In this document: positions 35,415 to 45,970 of the stretch, piece after piece
How the letters are laid out: each line of letters starts with the position of its first letter
How positions within the stretch are numbered: the first letter of the stretch is position 1
NCBI GenBank assembly: GCA_038501625.1
Contig: JAZAYU010000006.1
Coordinates: forward strand, 14,820,638-14,884,637
From: Corbicula japonica
Taxonomy: Eukaryota; Mollusca; Bivalvia; Venerida; Cyrenidae
Length of the DNA stretch: 64,000 nt
Reading direction: 5' to 3'
Program-made: the position numbers and the translations under genes
The notes under the pieces: generated by a model
Told to the model about the DNA's origin: nothing
Databases searched by the model: none
Seen by the model: only the letters and a program-made list of their open reading frames with translations

Positions 35415-36300
35415 GCTACTCAATGACATGGATTGACGTAGCAGACTTGCTTTTTCAATTCATTAAGCCTGCAGGATATGCCGAAGGTGATTCAGCCGTC
35501 TGGCTAGAGAATAATCAACATTAGCCGTCTGGCTTTAAGCAAAATCATGATGGGATCCTGATCCAGAAATACGCTTCACAAGCCGACTGGTTAGCTGAAG
35601 CAACACAGAGCAATTGTTAAAATGCAGTACCGGTGTTAACAATGCGCCGGAATCTGTATCTCAGATGTAACTTTTACTGAACCAGGTAATGACATTCATC
35701 AGCCGTCCGGTAGTATGATGTCATATCAACAAGCACCTAGATCAGGTAATGACGTTCATCAGCCGTCTGGTAGTATGACGCCATATCAATAAGTACCGAC
35801 CAGTAAATCAGTTACAGCACTACTGTATACTTTAGACACACCTGATTTAATATGCGGAAATCCAAGGAGTAAAACTGACCCAGGGTAGTCCAGGGAGGGG
35901 GACGCTCTCTTCCGGATCAAACAAAAGAGATAGTTGTTTGTCAAATACGGTCAGGTTCTCAATTCGCTATGGGGGTCCGTAGAGAACAAATGTGTAAAAA
36001 ACTATTGTTGAACGAATGCTCCGGTGCCCATCATTTCTGGTAGGGAATATAACTTTCTAAATAAAAAAAACGATTAAATTAAGGGATGTTTAGTTGTTTT
36101 TCTGCAGGGAGGGAGATGGTTATGACGGGATTTGTTGAAGTGCCAATGAAAAAATTAGGGATAAGTGGTACAAGGAAAATGTCTATGTAGCTCCCATATA
36201 ACAAGAAACATAACTTGGGTTTGACATTTTTGTATGCTTTGCTGGTGAAGAAGAGGCTCATTTGCAGAAATGCTGAAAGCAGGTGTAATGTAAGAGTCTG
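35415..36300 (+). other. Gene-free part of the nested element
   Basis: Protease and the start of RT would be expected here but cannot be recognised. The stretch holds the tandem duplication at 35688-35805, and the ORF at 36079-36315 on the other strand has no domain. Confidence 0.5.
35688..35805 (+). repeat. Short tandem duplication with CAGCCGTCCGGTA words
   Basis: A block of about 60 bases with AGGTAATGACATTCATCAGC and GTATGATGTCATATCAA is repeated once with small changes. The words GCCGTCCGGT and GCCGTCTGGT recur from 35500 to 35780 and also in the LTRs and near 37220, so the same motif is spread through the element. Confidence 0.75.
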
Positions 36301-36309
36301 GCTCAGACT

Positions 36310-36874
36310 AGGCATCTGTGGGTGAGGTGGTGTGTCGACTACAGAGCGTTGAATGAGGTTACAATCAAGGATGTATTTCCATTATCGCTGGTAGTCGTTT
36401 GCCTTGACACCCTGGTTGGCAGTGTTTGGGTCTCCAAACTGGATGCCAACTCGGTATATTGACAGATGCGGATCAGGAAGGAAGATTGCAAAAAGACTGC
36501 TTTCATCATCAAGTAGCATCTCTTTGAGCATGTACGGATGGAGTTTGGTTTGACGGCACCTGTACCTACATGTGCCAAACCAATAGGAAGTTTGTTGTAG
36601 GGATAGACCACGCGAGTCTAAGATGGCTGATGAGATTTCATGAACCGCAGGTCAGTTGGTGAGATGGTCGGAGGATCTATCTCGGTTAAACATGGTGTTG
36701 AAACATCGTGCGGGTCGTGAGCATGGAAATGCTGATGCACTGTCCCGACCGCCGGCACCTGAAGGTCAGTGCATGGCATTTGCTGCCGGAGTGCGACTGG
36801 AGGACTTACCCTGTGGAGGTTGTAAAACTATGCTAAAGCCCATGAAAATTGGGGATCCTTTTACGAGGCTGTAG
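36310..36874 (+). pseudogene. RT and RNase H fragments of the nested element
   Basis: Around 36328-36460 the plus strand reads WCVDYRALNEVTIKDVFPL and then SVWVSKLDANSVY. This matches the fingers and motif A start of a gypsy RT, with a TGA where motif A should continue. KTAFII and HVRMEFGLTAPVPTCAK follow, with another stop. From 36590 the text jumps to FVVGIDHASLRWLMRFHEP, which is RNase H, and then in another frame to KHRAGREHGNADALSRPP (ending near 36750), the RNase H to integrase junction. The polymerase box and everything between it and RNase H are deleted. No integrase core is seen afterwards. Confidence 0.85.
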
Positions 36875-37510
36875 ACGACGCAGTGCCGTTGGTGACCAAG
36901 GCTGTTCAACCTTCGTACCCTGTTGTTGGCCGCTCCAGGATTGACCAAGGTGTGCTTTGGAGAACCACAAGGGCATGGGTACGACTGTCTACGGGAAGCG
37001 TGATGAAGTCAAAATCAGTCCGGCGGAAGTCTACAACAAGGTGGTTAATCAGGTTAACCTTAACCTGATAACGGAGATGTCAGAGTCCAGAAGTCTGGAT
37101 GCAAGCAAAGATTGCATTACCAAATGCAGTCTAGTCTTGAAAGCGGAAGCAAGCAGAGGATCCTCCTGCGGTTGGATCACCTATTCCTATGCCGTCTGGT
37201 TTGGATAGGTGAATAAGTCCTGTGCCGTCCGGTCAGGGCTCTACAGGGTCTCAACCCAGTCTTGCGATGAAGCCAATCAGAGGATGTATCAGCATCCCAC
37301 GGGGTGGTTTGGTGCGACCGTGGTAAGGTTAGGTCTCAGATCAGTTACCTAACTGTTCTGTTGCCGAGTACTAGTACTGGTCTTTTACCCAGGAAGCCCA
37401 CTTTCAACCCTGTTGACTGTGGGGAGCTGTTGCACAACTCAGAACCGAATGGTATACCATCCGTGATCCTGTCGCCGTGGAGACGTCACGCAGGAGTCCG
37501 TCCTTCAAAA
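36875..37510 (+). other. Remainder of the nested element up to the polypurine tract
   Basis: No domain can be recognised. The stretch is GC-rich like the rest of the element, with several short ORFs in competing frames, and is probably decayed integrase-region sequence. Confidence 0.45.
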
Positions 37511-37525
37511 TAAAACGGGGAGGAG
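37511..37525 (+). promoter_or_regulatory. Polypurine tract of the nested element
   Basis: TAAAACGGGGAGGAG stands directly before the TGTGGTGACG start of the right LTR. Confidence 0.8.
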
Positions 37526-37766
37526 TGTGGTGACGCTAGACTGTTCTACAGCACAGTCCGGTCCGGTCCGGTACGGGCGTTACCGGGAGATAGCGGAGTT
37601 TTTATCATCCGGGGACCTGAGTGTACATCCAGCGCTCGTAGAAAACGGTTTACCTAGACTAGATTACTTTATCGTTGGACATCCTTGGGACAGATTCGCA
37701 TCAAGAAGTAGTAAGTGCACTTTCCTTTCCATCTTGTATTTATCTGATTAAATACGCAGTTCAACA
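37526..37766 (+). repeat. Right LTR of the nested element
   Basis: This 241-bp LTR matches 33302-33537. Visible differences are an extra CCGGT unit in GTCCGGTCCGGTCCGGTACG and a few single-base changes (for example TACGCAGTT for TACGCGGTT). Confidence 0.92.
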
Positions 37767-38118
37767 ATATGGCGCTCAGATTTTCAACCAGTGTCAAAGC
37801 GTTTAATTTGATAAAACTGCAGGTCAAGTCAAATACAACATTAAAAGACATTACACCTACATACCCTGAATAGCTGTACCCTTAATTGATCCCTAAATAT
37901 TTAATATAACTGTTCTAAGAATAAACTTCTGTTCTCAATTGCACGATTTTTCTTCAACTGGCGGTAAAATAGACTAAAATTATCTCCCCTTAATAAACTA
38001 CCGAAAAGACCTAAAACTACAAAAAAATTACTAAATTAACCTACACTAAGTGTACAGTCTACAGAAGTCTATTATGTCACAATATTAAAAGACAATAAAA
38101 ATCATCCCGCTACAGAAT

Positions 38119-38476
38119 CCTGTTGGGTTTACTTAGTAGAGATAGGGTCCACTGGTGGATTTCATTTTGCAAGGATATACTTGACGTAAACGTTTTGGAT
38201 GCAACAAGTCTTATACACATTAAAATGCCTCAGATATTGTTTCAAGCAGAACTCGACATGATATCTCAGCACTGGAACGCTCACAAAATTCGAGCCCAAA
38301 AGAATTTTGATATTACTTGCGGAAGACCCGATATAATGTATTTTGTACTTGATGGTGGACATAACTGTGGTCATCATGTTGATCAAGAGGACATACAGAT
38401 ATCCCAGAAACTTTATGGATCACCTAAACGGCTTTATTCTAACGAAACCGAGGATCACGTTCGGGTGTTTTCGTAG
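38119..38476 (+). pseudogene. rva_4-like integrase-core gene, right part of the split exon
   Basis: This continues the exon cut at 23793. After a short stretch with a one-base frame loss near 38125-38135, the plus strand reads LLSRDRVHWWISFCKDILD, then LDMISQHWNAHKIRAQKNFD and TCGRPDIMYFVLDGG, ending at 38476. The WWxxFxKDLxD, QHWNxHxIR and GRPDxxYF blocks are the C-terminal signature of the rva_4 type family and stand in the right order after NQRIE. The catalytic N-terminal part is not found upstream of 23671, where other exons would be needed. The locus is inactivated by the 14.3 kb insertion and at least one frameshift. Confidence 0.8.
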
Positions 38477-39000
38477 GATAAAAGAAGGCCTTTGACAGCC
38501 GACGAATCGTTAACATTGTACATTGAAATTTTACCGATGACTGAGGTGATGATTGAGATCATTGATTTTACAGTGACTTACAATGAAACAGGGGTTTCGT
38601 AAATCTTATCAAATAAATTTAGCACAACAAAATTCGTGTGATTACTGACCATTCAACCTGTCTGTCATAGTCGAAAATAATATCTATTTTGTGCTAATTG
38701 TACTTATTGTCAGAAAACTTATTAAATTGTCGGATACCGCTTGTAATCATCATAATATACGTATATTAAAAGAAAATGTTTTGTCTTATATAGTATTGAA
38801 GTACCATTTGCTACAATTTCCATAGGTGACAAACGGGCATTATTCTGCAAAAATGTTTGATGGTGTGACCTGCTCTTGGCTCCAAATTGGGGTCATCTTA
38901 ACATATATAATGGATCGCATAACTAAATGAATCTTGATCATACATGCGAAAAATAGTTATTAAAGTATGTTATAACTAAGGTCCTTAAATAAAGTTGTTG
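38477..39000. other. Gene-free AT-rich stretch
   Basis: I see no gene, RNA or named repeat here. Confidence 0.5.
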
Positions 39001-39002
39001 GA

Positions 39003-39212
39003 CTAGACATTAGAACTTAGACATTAGAACTTGGACATTAGAACTTTGACATTAGAACTCAGACATTAGAACTTAGTTCTTAGAACTTAGTTCTTAGAAC
39101 TTAGACATTAGAACTTGGACATTAGAAGTTAGACATTAGAACTTAGTTCTTAGAACTTAGACATTAGAACATAGATATTAGAACTTAGACATTAGAACTT
39201 AGACAGAAATTT
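39003..39212. repeat. Minisatellite of ACATTAGAACTTAG units
   Basis: About fourteen imperfect copies of a 13-15 base unit (ACATTAGAACTTAG, with variants TTCTTAGAACTTAG and ACATTAGAACTTGG) stand head to tail. Related words occur at 23040-23135. Confidence 0.9.
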
Positions 39213-39826
39213 TCAAAAAATCGGTAAGGCTTTTCAAATATGAAGCTTAAAGAAGGAAAAATAACTCCATTCTTAAACATAAAACTGTATTCAAGTTACA
39301 GTTAACTACAAAAAATGAAACAGTATACTTATCTCATTTATCACTAAAAATAATACCAAAACCCCGACAAGAACTTGTCGATGGCATACCGCCGCGCCAC
39401 ACTCAAGAAATAGTTGATACTTACGCTTTGTAAAAATAAATTATATTTATGGCAAAGTTCAATGTTATCTTCAGGTCAAATATTCAAAAAAAGCGCTTAT
39501 CTCAGGAATTCCTTTGTATAAGCAGGAATAAAAAAGGTAAATAAATGTTAAAATTTTGGGGGGAAATCAATAAATTTTATGTATTTGTGAATATGAGACT
39601 AACAGTTCAAGAAATACTTTTAGTTTCAAGAAATAAATATTATTTAAGATCACAGTCATCTGTAGGTCATGGCTAAATAATCCAAGTTAAGGATTTTGTT
39701 CAAGTGGTCAAGAATTGCTAAACTTTAATGGTCAAAAACAAGAAATACTCATTACAAGTTATGTTGAGTTTATTTTAAAATTTATTGTAAAACAGCATCG
39801 AATAACATAACCACTGCTAGAGATGA
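39213..39826. other. Stretch upstream of the DUF7869-type gene
   Basis: No exon is certain. An N-terminal exon of the downstream gene should lie here or further left, but the sequence is AT-rich and I cannot pick one with confidence. Confidence 0.4.
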
Positions 39827-41702
39827 AGTTGGATCTTTGAGACTATAAAAGCTGTCGTTCAGTTCTTGAGCAATTTTGCCGACGAATTTGGTATTCCGCA
39901 GCCAGCAGCGCCCCGTGGTCGTGACGGGGACGCGCCAGTGTATCTGCCCAGTGACAATACAAAAGTAATGGTCCACCAGTTATACACAGACACGTGTGCA
40001 CAGAGAGTCCCGCCGATTCGCGCTGTGAAGTATTCAACGTTTAATAACATCTGGCGTTCCTGTATGCCTCATATTAAAATAGCTAACCCGAGGGAAGACG
40101 TCTGCGCAACGTGCGAGATGCTCCGTAAACTTGTTGTGGACTCAGTTACAGAAGAGGAAAAACTAGAGTCTACCCAGAAGCTTCAAGAGCATGTCCTTTT
40201 AGCGCAGAAAGAGAGAGAAACGTACAACACGTGTGTGAAACGTGCACGGGAAGCAGGAGGAAATGATCATTACGTACACTATACTTTTGATTTTAGTCAA
40301 AACGTCTGCATACCACACCATGCCAGACAGATGGGTCCCGTGTACTTTACAAGTTTGCGTAAGGTGCAGATATTCGGTTTTAGAATAGACGGCATTCCAT
40401 CCGAACTGAACTTCCTGATTGATGAAAACGAAACAATTGGTCCTGACGGATCTAGCACTCACGGACCTAACGCAGTCCTATCGATGATACACTGGGCTTT
40501 GGAAACCAGACACAGTCACGAATCTGCTTGCGTTATACACGCAGATAATTGTCCAGGTATAATAAAACTTGCCTGCAATTAACTGCACTCTGTTTAAGAA
40601 TGATTTTCCAGTTCATTTAAAATGGTAAAACGAGCGTACTATATTTATACATGTACAGGTAATTGATTTCCCACAGCAATACAAGCCTGGTATCATAAAC
40701 TTATTAACGCTAACTGCAAAACCACAAAAAATGCTCGAAATAGTTTTTATTTCTGTGATCAGTATTTGAAAGATAATCTTCGCAGTGTTCTGGCGTAAAT
40801 TCAATGTAGCGAGTGTCTTGTTTCAGATATTATATATTATATCGATTCGAAAATATTTTACAATAAATATTTACCATATTACTGAATAAGATTTTTTTAC
40901 CCTTTTATGGATAGTTCTATTATTATTTTCAGGACAAAACAATAACCGGTACGTAATCGGTTATCTTCTCTGGCGGTTGATGACAGGGCGGCACCAGACT
41001 ATAGAGCTCATGATGCAAGTACCAGGACACGCGCGCTGCTTGATTGACAGTGGCTTCGCATCGTTGAAAAAGTTGTATAGGCGTTCCGATTGTGACACCA
41101 TAGAACAACTTGAGGTTTTGGTCAACAAGTCCTCGACAACTAATCAAGCAGTGCGGTATCCGGCCTGGCAATGGCGGGACTGGAGAGACTTTTTGGAGCC
41201 AAGCGTTCGAGCCATCCCCGGCATACGGTAAACTTTATTAGCAAAATAAAAAAACCGTATAGATTCTGTTGTAAATAAGGGCTTGTAATTCACTCTCATC
41301 GCAACACACGTCCAGATAGTTTGATGCGATTCCTGGGAGATTACTACTAGTGATATAATATTATTATTTAGGAATTTAACAATTATAAGTTTTTGTTCTT
41401 TATTATAAGTCAACTCATGTTTTTTAAGTCAAAAATTCGTCATTTATTTCAGGAAGTTTCAGTACTTCAGAGTGAACGTGGACAGACCCGGTGTTGTTGT
41501 AGTAAAGTACACGACGGACGGCGCTGAGTTCGAGCTGCCAGTACTACGTCCCAGGGCACGCTTCGCGGATGGACTCCCAAGGATTATCATCCCTGCAGGA
41601 CTTTCCAGACAGAGGCAGGAATACCTATACACGCATGTCCGACCATATGTTCGTCAGCGTTATCAGGACACAACATGCCCGCCGCCTGCCGGTGATCGGT
41701 AA
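39827..41702 (+). CDS. DUF7869-type (transposase-like) gene, three recognisable exons
   Basis: Exons: about 39827-40556, 40933-41227 and 41453-41702, all open and joined by GT..AG introns of 376 and 225 bp. The joins keep frame: CCAG|GTATAA to TTTCAG|GACAAA in phase 1, and ATACG|GTAAAC to TTTCAG|GAAGTT in phase 2. Domain order: AVVQFLSNFADEFGIPQPAA, then RGRDGDAPVYLPSDN, a zinc-binding-like pair VCATCEM, a helical EEEKLESTQKLQEHVLLAQK segment, then YTFDFSQNVCIPHHARQMG, FLIDENETIG, HGPNAVLSMIHWAL, IHADNCPG joined to QNNNRYVIGYLLWRLMTGRH, PGHARCLIDSGF and QWRDWRDF. HADN and the PGH..D pattern suggest an RNase H-fold (DDE-like) catalytic core. The family is common in cnidarians, fish and molluscs; its function is unproven. 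An in-frame stop at 39824-39826 limits the first exon. AG acceptors at 39828 or 39862 are possible, so the start of the protein is not defined. There are no lesions in about 425 codons. Confidence 0.85.
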
Positions 41703-43120
41703 CACGTACATGACGCTGGGCGTAAAGTGTGACAATGAACGGCACGCATATTGAATGACATTGTCTTAAAAACGTTTGACCGTGTTGTATTTTAAAATAG
41801 TATTAAGATAATAGATGACGCCCGTTTAGGTCTTGTGTTTTACATGGAAATAGCACGTGCAGATAGTTTTTTTGGATTTCATACCGTATGTGTATTTTGG
41901 CACGCAGTGTCGAAAAGTTGATTTAATTAAATTTGACGTCGTTGCAACGTCATTTAATTTGTAATTTGTTAAACATACCTATGTAGTTCATTTTGCTCTA
42001 TGTTTATTATTTTGTATATCGAGAAACGGATTTCAGCTTTAGCAATGTGGAAGATTAAAATAATCATTTATGTAAAAAAGTAAAAATCGATATTTTTATC
42101 ATTAAGCCCGGTTTTCCTGGAGCGGTGCTCTTATATATTATTATATTATATTAACACGAGACCGTTCTCTTCGTACTGTTCGTTTTCAATCTAAATAAGA
42201 ACGTCATCTTTCGACATTTCGTGCAATTCTGTGAGTTATAAAGTTATTTGGTTTCTTGACAGGGATTGTGAGGATATATTGCCGGTCTGGGTGTCATATT
42301 ACCCGAGCCGCAAAGACATTTTCAGACAAAAATAATTAGAAAACATCGATATTCATTTATTTCGCTTAATTAATGTCGAACGTCTTTATTCCCCCAACCT
42401 CAATAATTACATGTCTGACGTCATTAATTTACCTGCATGAGGTCACTTCTATAGAAATTGAATGGACTATCGATTTGATATTTATTTACAAAATTTGAGA
42501 ATAATCTGATCATTTCCAACGTTAAAAACGTAACACAAATGTTTTCTGTGACAATTTTAGTAATCCCTAAGGAAACCGCTTTATAATTTACAAGATCGGC
42601 TTCAAATTATGCATTTTTACCGAAATAAAAAACAAAATGGCGGACGACAACAAAAGATGGAAGGCCAGAGAGGGGAAATTAAGGCACGTGCGTTCATATC
42701 TACGGTCGATTAGTAAATACGGACATACATCAACGGCAAATTATCCAATCAAATTCAAGCAAATTTCTTTGCATTGTTATAAAATTGAATATTTGTAACA
42801 TAGTTTTTTTGGCGCCAACTTGCTACAAATACCCCATCAAAGTAAATTTGTTTCATAAATGTCACAGCAAACTTTAATTGTTTGAGTTAAATATTCAAGT
42901 CTGCAAGGCGATAATATATTGACCGTCAATAGAAAGTTAGCACTGTTGCCATAGTTTTTACATTGATGGAACCATTCAGTATCGTACTGGTACTGCGATT
43001 CCGGAAGTAATATAATCAAGTTCAACATGTGTAAAAATTGTTTACAGGCCAATAAGAACACGTGGTAAAGGCTATCTTACCTGTTCCTAGCGTCTCGAGA
43101 AGTTTAATTTACTAAAAAAA
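41703..43120. other. Gene-free stretch
   Basis: It is AT-rich. I see no gene, RNA or repeat boundary. It presumably contains the 3' untranslated region of the DUF7869-type gene. Confidence 0.5.
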
Positions 43121-43124
43121 ATGA

Positions 43125-43560
43125 AATATGCATATCAAGAATGGCCACCTCCAGTATACACAGCCTCCCCACACAGCCAAAAAGTAGAGAGGAAAAGAGA
43201 GCATGGTATTACAATAATCAGTTTCAAAATGGACGCCACAATGGTTCTCATATCACAACACAAGTACCAATTGTCTTGGTGAAATAACTCCAACCCAACC
43301 ATCGGCTCAACAATGTTGCATGCAAAAGCACACAAACATATAAAACATAAGAAGCTAATAGCATTGCAAAGCCGAAGGGCGGGTCGCAATGATCTTACCA
43401 AGACCAGAGCACCTGGAGTAAAATCAGCAAGAACACGATGACAGGGATAAAAGAAACAAATCGAGCTTCTAGGTTCTTTTTAGAAAAGATTTCCCCATAA
43501 ACCTTCATAAACTCTTAAACCCCTGCCACCGTCGTGCAACCAAAGAGGTAAGCATAATGA
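43125..43560. repeat. Dispersed repeat family, second long copy
   Basis: It begins near GCATATCAAGAATGGCCACC and ends near CTGCCACCGTCGTGCAACCA, the same limits as the copy at 11868-12430. It lacks an internal block of about 130 bases present there. It has no coding capacity that is shared between copies. Confidence 0.75.
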
Positions 43561-43879
43561 TCAACTGTAGAAGCGTTAATCACCAGGCCTGCAGAGCACT
43601 GTTAAATATCATGTTGGTAACCTTTCTTTTTAAATTTACAGATGGTTTTTACGAAAAACCGGTAGAAATTAACATTGCCTTTTATCTTCTTAAGTTTATA
43701 AATTTAATCTCCATAAAAAAACTGGTTGTGAAATACCTTGTTGCAATAGTGATTTTAAACTGCACCTGTATTTATTAATTAGATCTGGGTATCGGCGATA
43801 AAGCTTGCAAAAGGTTTTCCTTAATTTGTGATACCTTGTTTTAAAAGTTTTTCTGTAATGCAAAGATTACGTTCATTGA

Positions 43880-45260
43880 AATCATTCACATCGTTGCAAG
43901 CTCTTGAAAAGCGAACAAGCTGTGAGATATAAACCCCGTAAGATGTTGCACGAGGAACATCGCCGTCTAAAAAACGGAAAATTTACTAGATTAAAATTAA
44001 AATCATCTCTTTTATCATATATTTTAGTAGTGACGTAACCATTTGCAATGGACAGATTTAAAACAAGGAAGTTTGCTTGCTTTTCTGAAGTGTTCGCTTT
44101 ATTAAGCTGTAGTTCTTTAGGATATATCTTATTAACCAGTGATGGAAAATGGTTATTATATATATTTAAATAAATCATCAAGGTACCTCGAGGTGTTGTT
44201 AAAAGCTGTAATAATATCATCTTGATGTTCGGTAGAAAGAGATAACATAAAGTCTCTTTAATAACAGTATAAAAACAGATCAGCAACAAGGTGTGCACAA
44301 TTAGTACACATTGGCATGTTATTACTTGTTTATAAATAGAGGTACCAAATCTCAAATAAATATTATCCAATAAAAGTGTGAGCGCCTGGATAAGGTCTTG
44401 ACAGGTCAATGAAGTATAATTATTATAAGAACCATCTGTCAAGAATGCCCTATGTTCATTACAATCGATAAATGTTTTATTTTCTCTAGCAAAAGTTTTT
44501 TCAATGAGACTGGTTAGCTTGTCTCTTATTAAATTATGAGGAGAGAAGTATACAAAGTAGAAAAATCATATGTAGACAAACAGAACGCCGAACGCCTGAA
44601 AATTATTTGATTTGAGTTTCTTCAAAACGTCATTTGAATTTTTATAGACCAAATTATTTTTTGCCAGTAGTTTCAAAAACGTTTTCGAAATACCTAATTA
44701 CATGTGCTTTTGTAGCTGTAAGACAAGATGTTAAGAGCACGGATAATTTTGTTGTTGTACAAGAACTACAGTTTGCGATAAATCTTGCTCTGTACGGTGT
44801 TTTGTGCATTTTAGGCAACCAATACATAGTAGGTACTTTGTCTTGTTTCGGCTCAACACTGATTCTTAATTTTGTAATTAGTAGACTGTGTGCAGTAACA
44901 ATATCACTCTCAGATAAAGAAGTCAGTGTAAAAGCATTAGTGCTATTAAGCTCTTCCGATTGAACATTGTATACGTCACACTATAATTACATTATTTGAA
45001 GCCTTATCAGCAGGTGTTAAAACAAATCTGTTGTAAAAACCTTGACACCCTTTTTCAAATGACGAAAGTTAAAACGATGTCGAGGTAGTAATAAAGCTAT
45101 GTTTCTTTTGTAGAAGGATATACGAGCGTCAATTATTTTGAATATTTGATTTTTTCCAGTTTGAAAGAGCATTAGGCACAGCATGTTCTCGTTTACGTCA
45201 TTTATTGCAAAAAGAGTTTAAAGAGTCTGCAATTTCCACATGACAGGTATTAAAGTCGAT
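43880..45260 (-). pseudogene. Penelope-like element reverse transcriptase, decayed
   Basis: The minus strand carries, in the correct order but in several frames, the signature of a Penelope-like element. Near 45100 it reads DARISFYKRNIALLLPRHRF. Next come RFVLTPADKASNNVII (about 45015), KVPTMYWLPKMHKTPYRARF (about 44840), RFIANCSSCTTTKLS, then LIRDKLTSLIEKTFAREN (about 44530) and HRAFLTDGS. After that come LDNIYLRFGTSIYKQV, then IYPKELQLNKANTS and NFLVLNLSIANGYVTTKIYD, ending in KRDDFNFNLVNFPFFR near 43970. The MGTNCAP block and the YLDD catalytic box should lie between RFGTSIYKQV and IYPKELQL; that stretch is frameshifted, with relics only. Stops and frameshifts occur throughout, so the copy is dead. 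No GIY-YIG endonuclease can be recognised below 43880. Confidence 0.9.
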
Positions 45261-45540
45261 GTCCGATGGAATTCTATATCTTGGACCTTAATTGCGGATT
45301 CTAAAGTTTTTGAAAACATTTAGATTACCTGTAACGATGTGATAAGAAATTAAAAGTTTCAAATGATTTCTTTTAAGACAAACACTACCGTTTAGTTGGT
45401 TGCAGAAAACCGGAAACAGGCTTAATGGTTGCAACACCGGAAGTGTGTTTCTGATCTTAATCATAGTGATTGTTGCAAATACCGTCATAATTTTATGTAA
45501 ATATTTTAAAAAATTTTAAGCCGTTAATTTTATCAATTAC
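45261..45540. other. Gene-free stretch beyond the Penelope-like relic
   Basis: It may include the start of the Penelope-like element on the minus strand, but I cannot define it. Confidence 0.4.
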
Positions 45541-45544
45541 TAAC

Positions 45545-45970
45545 AGCTGGTAGTTATAACCGGTCGTAACTTTCCATTGACGTCAGACCGATAGATTTTC
45601 TGATTGTGAAGTACTGAAAATAGATTTTCTTTGAACATTGAATACTAGGTATTCTTTTAAATTTAAGAATGCTTTCTTGAAAGTAATTCTTCCTAAATTC
45701 ACTTCAAAACAAATTGACTTGAAAACAAATTCGAAATTCACTTAAAATTCTATATTAGTTAGAGTAGTTCATTCTAATGGATGACTTATTGTACATATTG
45801 TATGTGTGTTCTATGCACACAAAGATCAATTACGCATGTGCATATTATCTGTCATTTTTATTTGGTTTGAGTTTCAGATTATAAGTAACTTTAACATTAG
45901 GTGATTGTATAAGTTCTTTTTTTGTAAATATTTTAATATTACTTATTCTCAGTTCCCTTAAATTCTACAT
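45545..45970. repeat. Dispersed repeat shared with 62560-63010
   Basis: Shared words include ACTTTCCATTGACGT, TTTTCTGATTGTGAAGTACT, AAATTTAAGAATGCT, AAACAAATTGACTTGAAAAC and TATTCTCAGTTCC, in the same order and orientation as at 62560-63010. No protein is encoded. Confidence 0.8.

Larger units (their letters stand above)
33302..37766 (+). mobile_element. Nested gypsy-type LTR element, 4.5 kb, intact gag but pol mostly deleted
   Basis: It lies inside the outer element's LTR, with TG..CA ends and a 4-bp duplication ATAT (33298-33301 and 37767-37770). LTRs of 236 and 241 bp match at 33302-33537 and 37526-37766; the main difference is one extra GGTCC-type unit in the right LTR. A primer site follows the left LTR, and a polypurine tract precedes the right one. 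The element carries one full-length gag ORF, a short zinc-knuckle ORF and fragments of RT and RNase H. Protease and integrase are not found. Its base composition is distinctly more GC-rich than its surroundings. It is non-autonomous at best. Confidence 0.93.
23794..38114 (-). mobile_element. Ty3/gypsy LTR retrotransposon, defective, with two nested insertions
   Basis: The element is bounded by TGTGACCCTG on the left and GCTACA on the right (plus strand), giving TG..CA ends on its own minus-strand sense. It is flanked by the 4-bp duplication GAAT (23790-23793 and 38115-38118). LTRs: 23794-25129 and 32578-38114; the first contains a SINE, the second a complete other LTR element. On the minus strand the order is LTR, primer site, gag, protease, RT, RNase H, integrase, polypurine tract, LTR, the standard Ty3/gypsy order. 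The LTRs differ by roughly a dozen substitutions over about 840 comparable bases by eye, so insertion is fairly recent. Even so, the coding part carries a nonsense codon, several frameshifts and a deletion. Without the nested pieces it is about 9.5 kb. Confidence 0.95.
32578..38114 (-). repeat. 5' LTR of the gypsy element, interrupted by another LTR element
   Basis: The LTR runs 32578-33301, is interrupted by 33302-37766, and resumes at 37771 after the second ATAT copy (37767-37770), ending at 38114. It matches the LTR at 23794-25129 in order throughout. The promoter of the outer element would lie in this LTR, so the insertion probably also disabled transcription. Confidence 0.92.

Noticed and set aside
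39003..39212. Telomere-like TTAG repeat
   Set aside because: The TTAG words are embedded in longer irregular units and are not a pure short tandem repeat.
43882..44442. A 186-codon intact gene on the minus strand
   Set aside because: The frame joins Penelope-like blocks with frameshifted nonsense between them; it is a decayed RT and not a separate gene.
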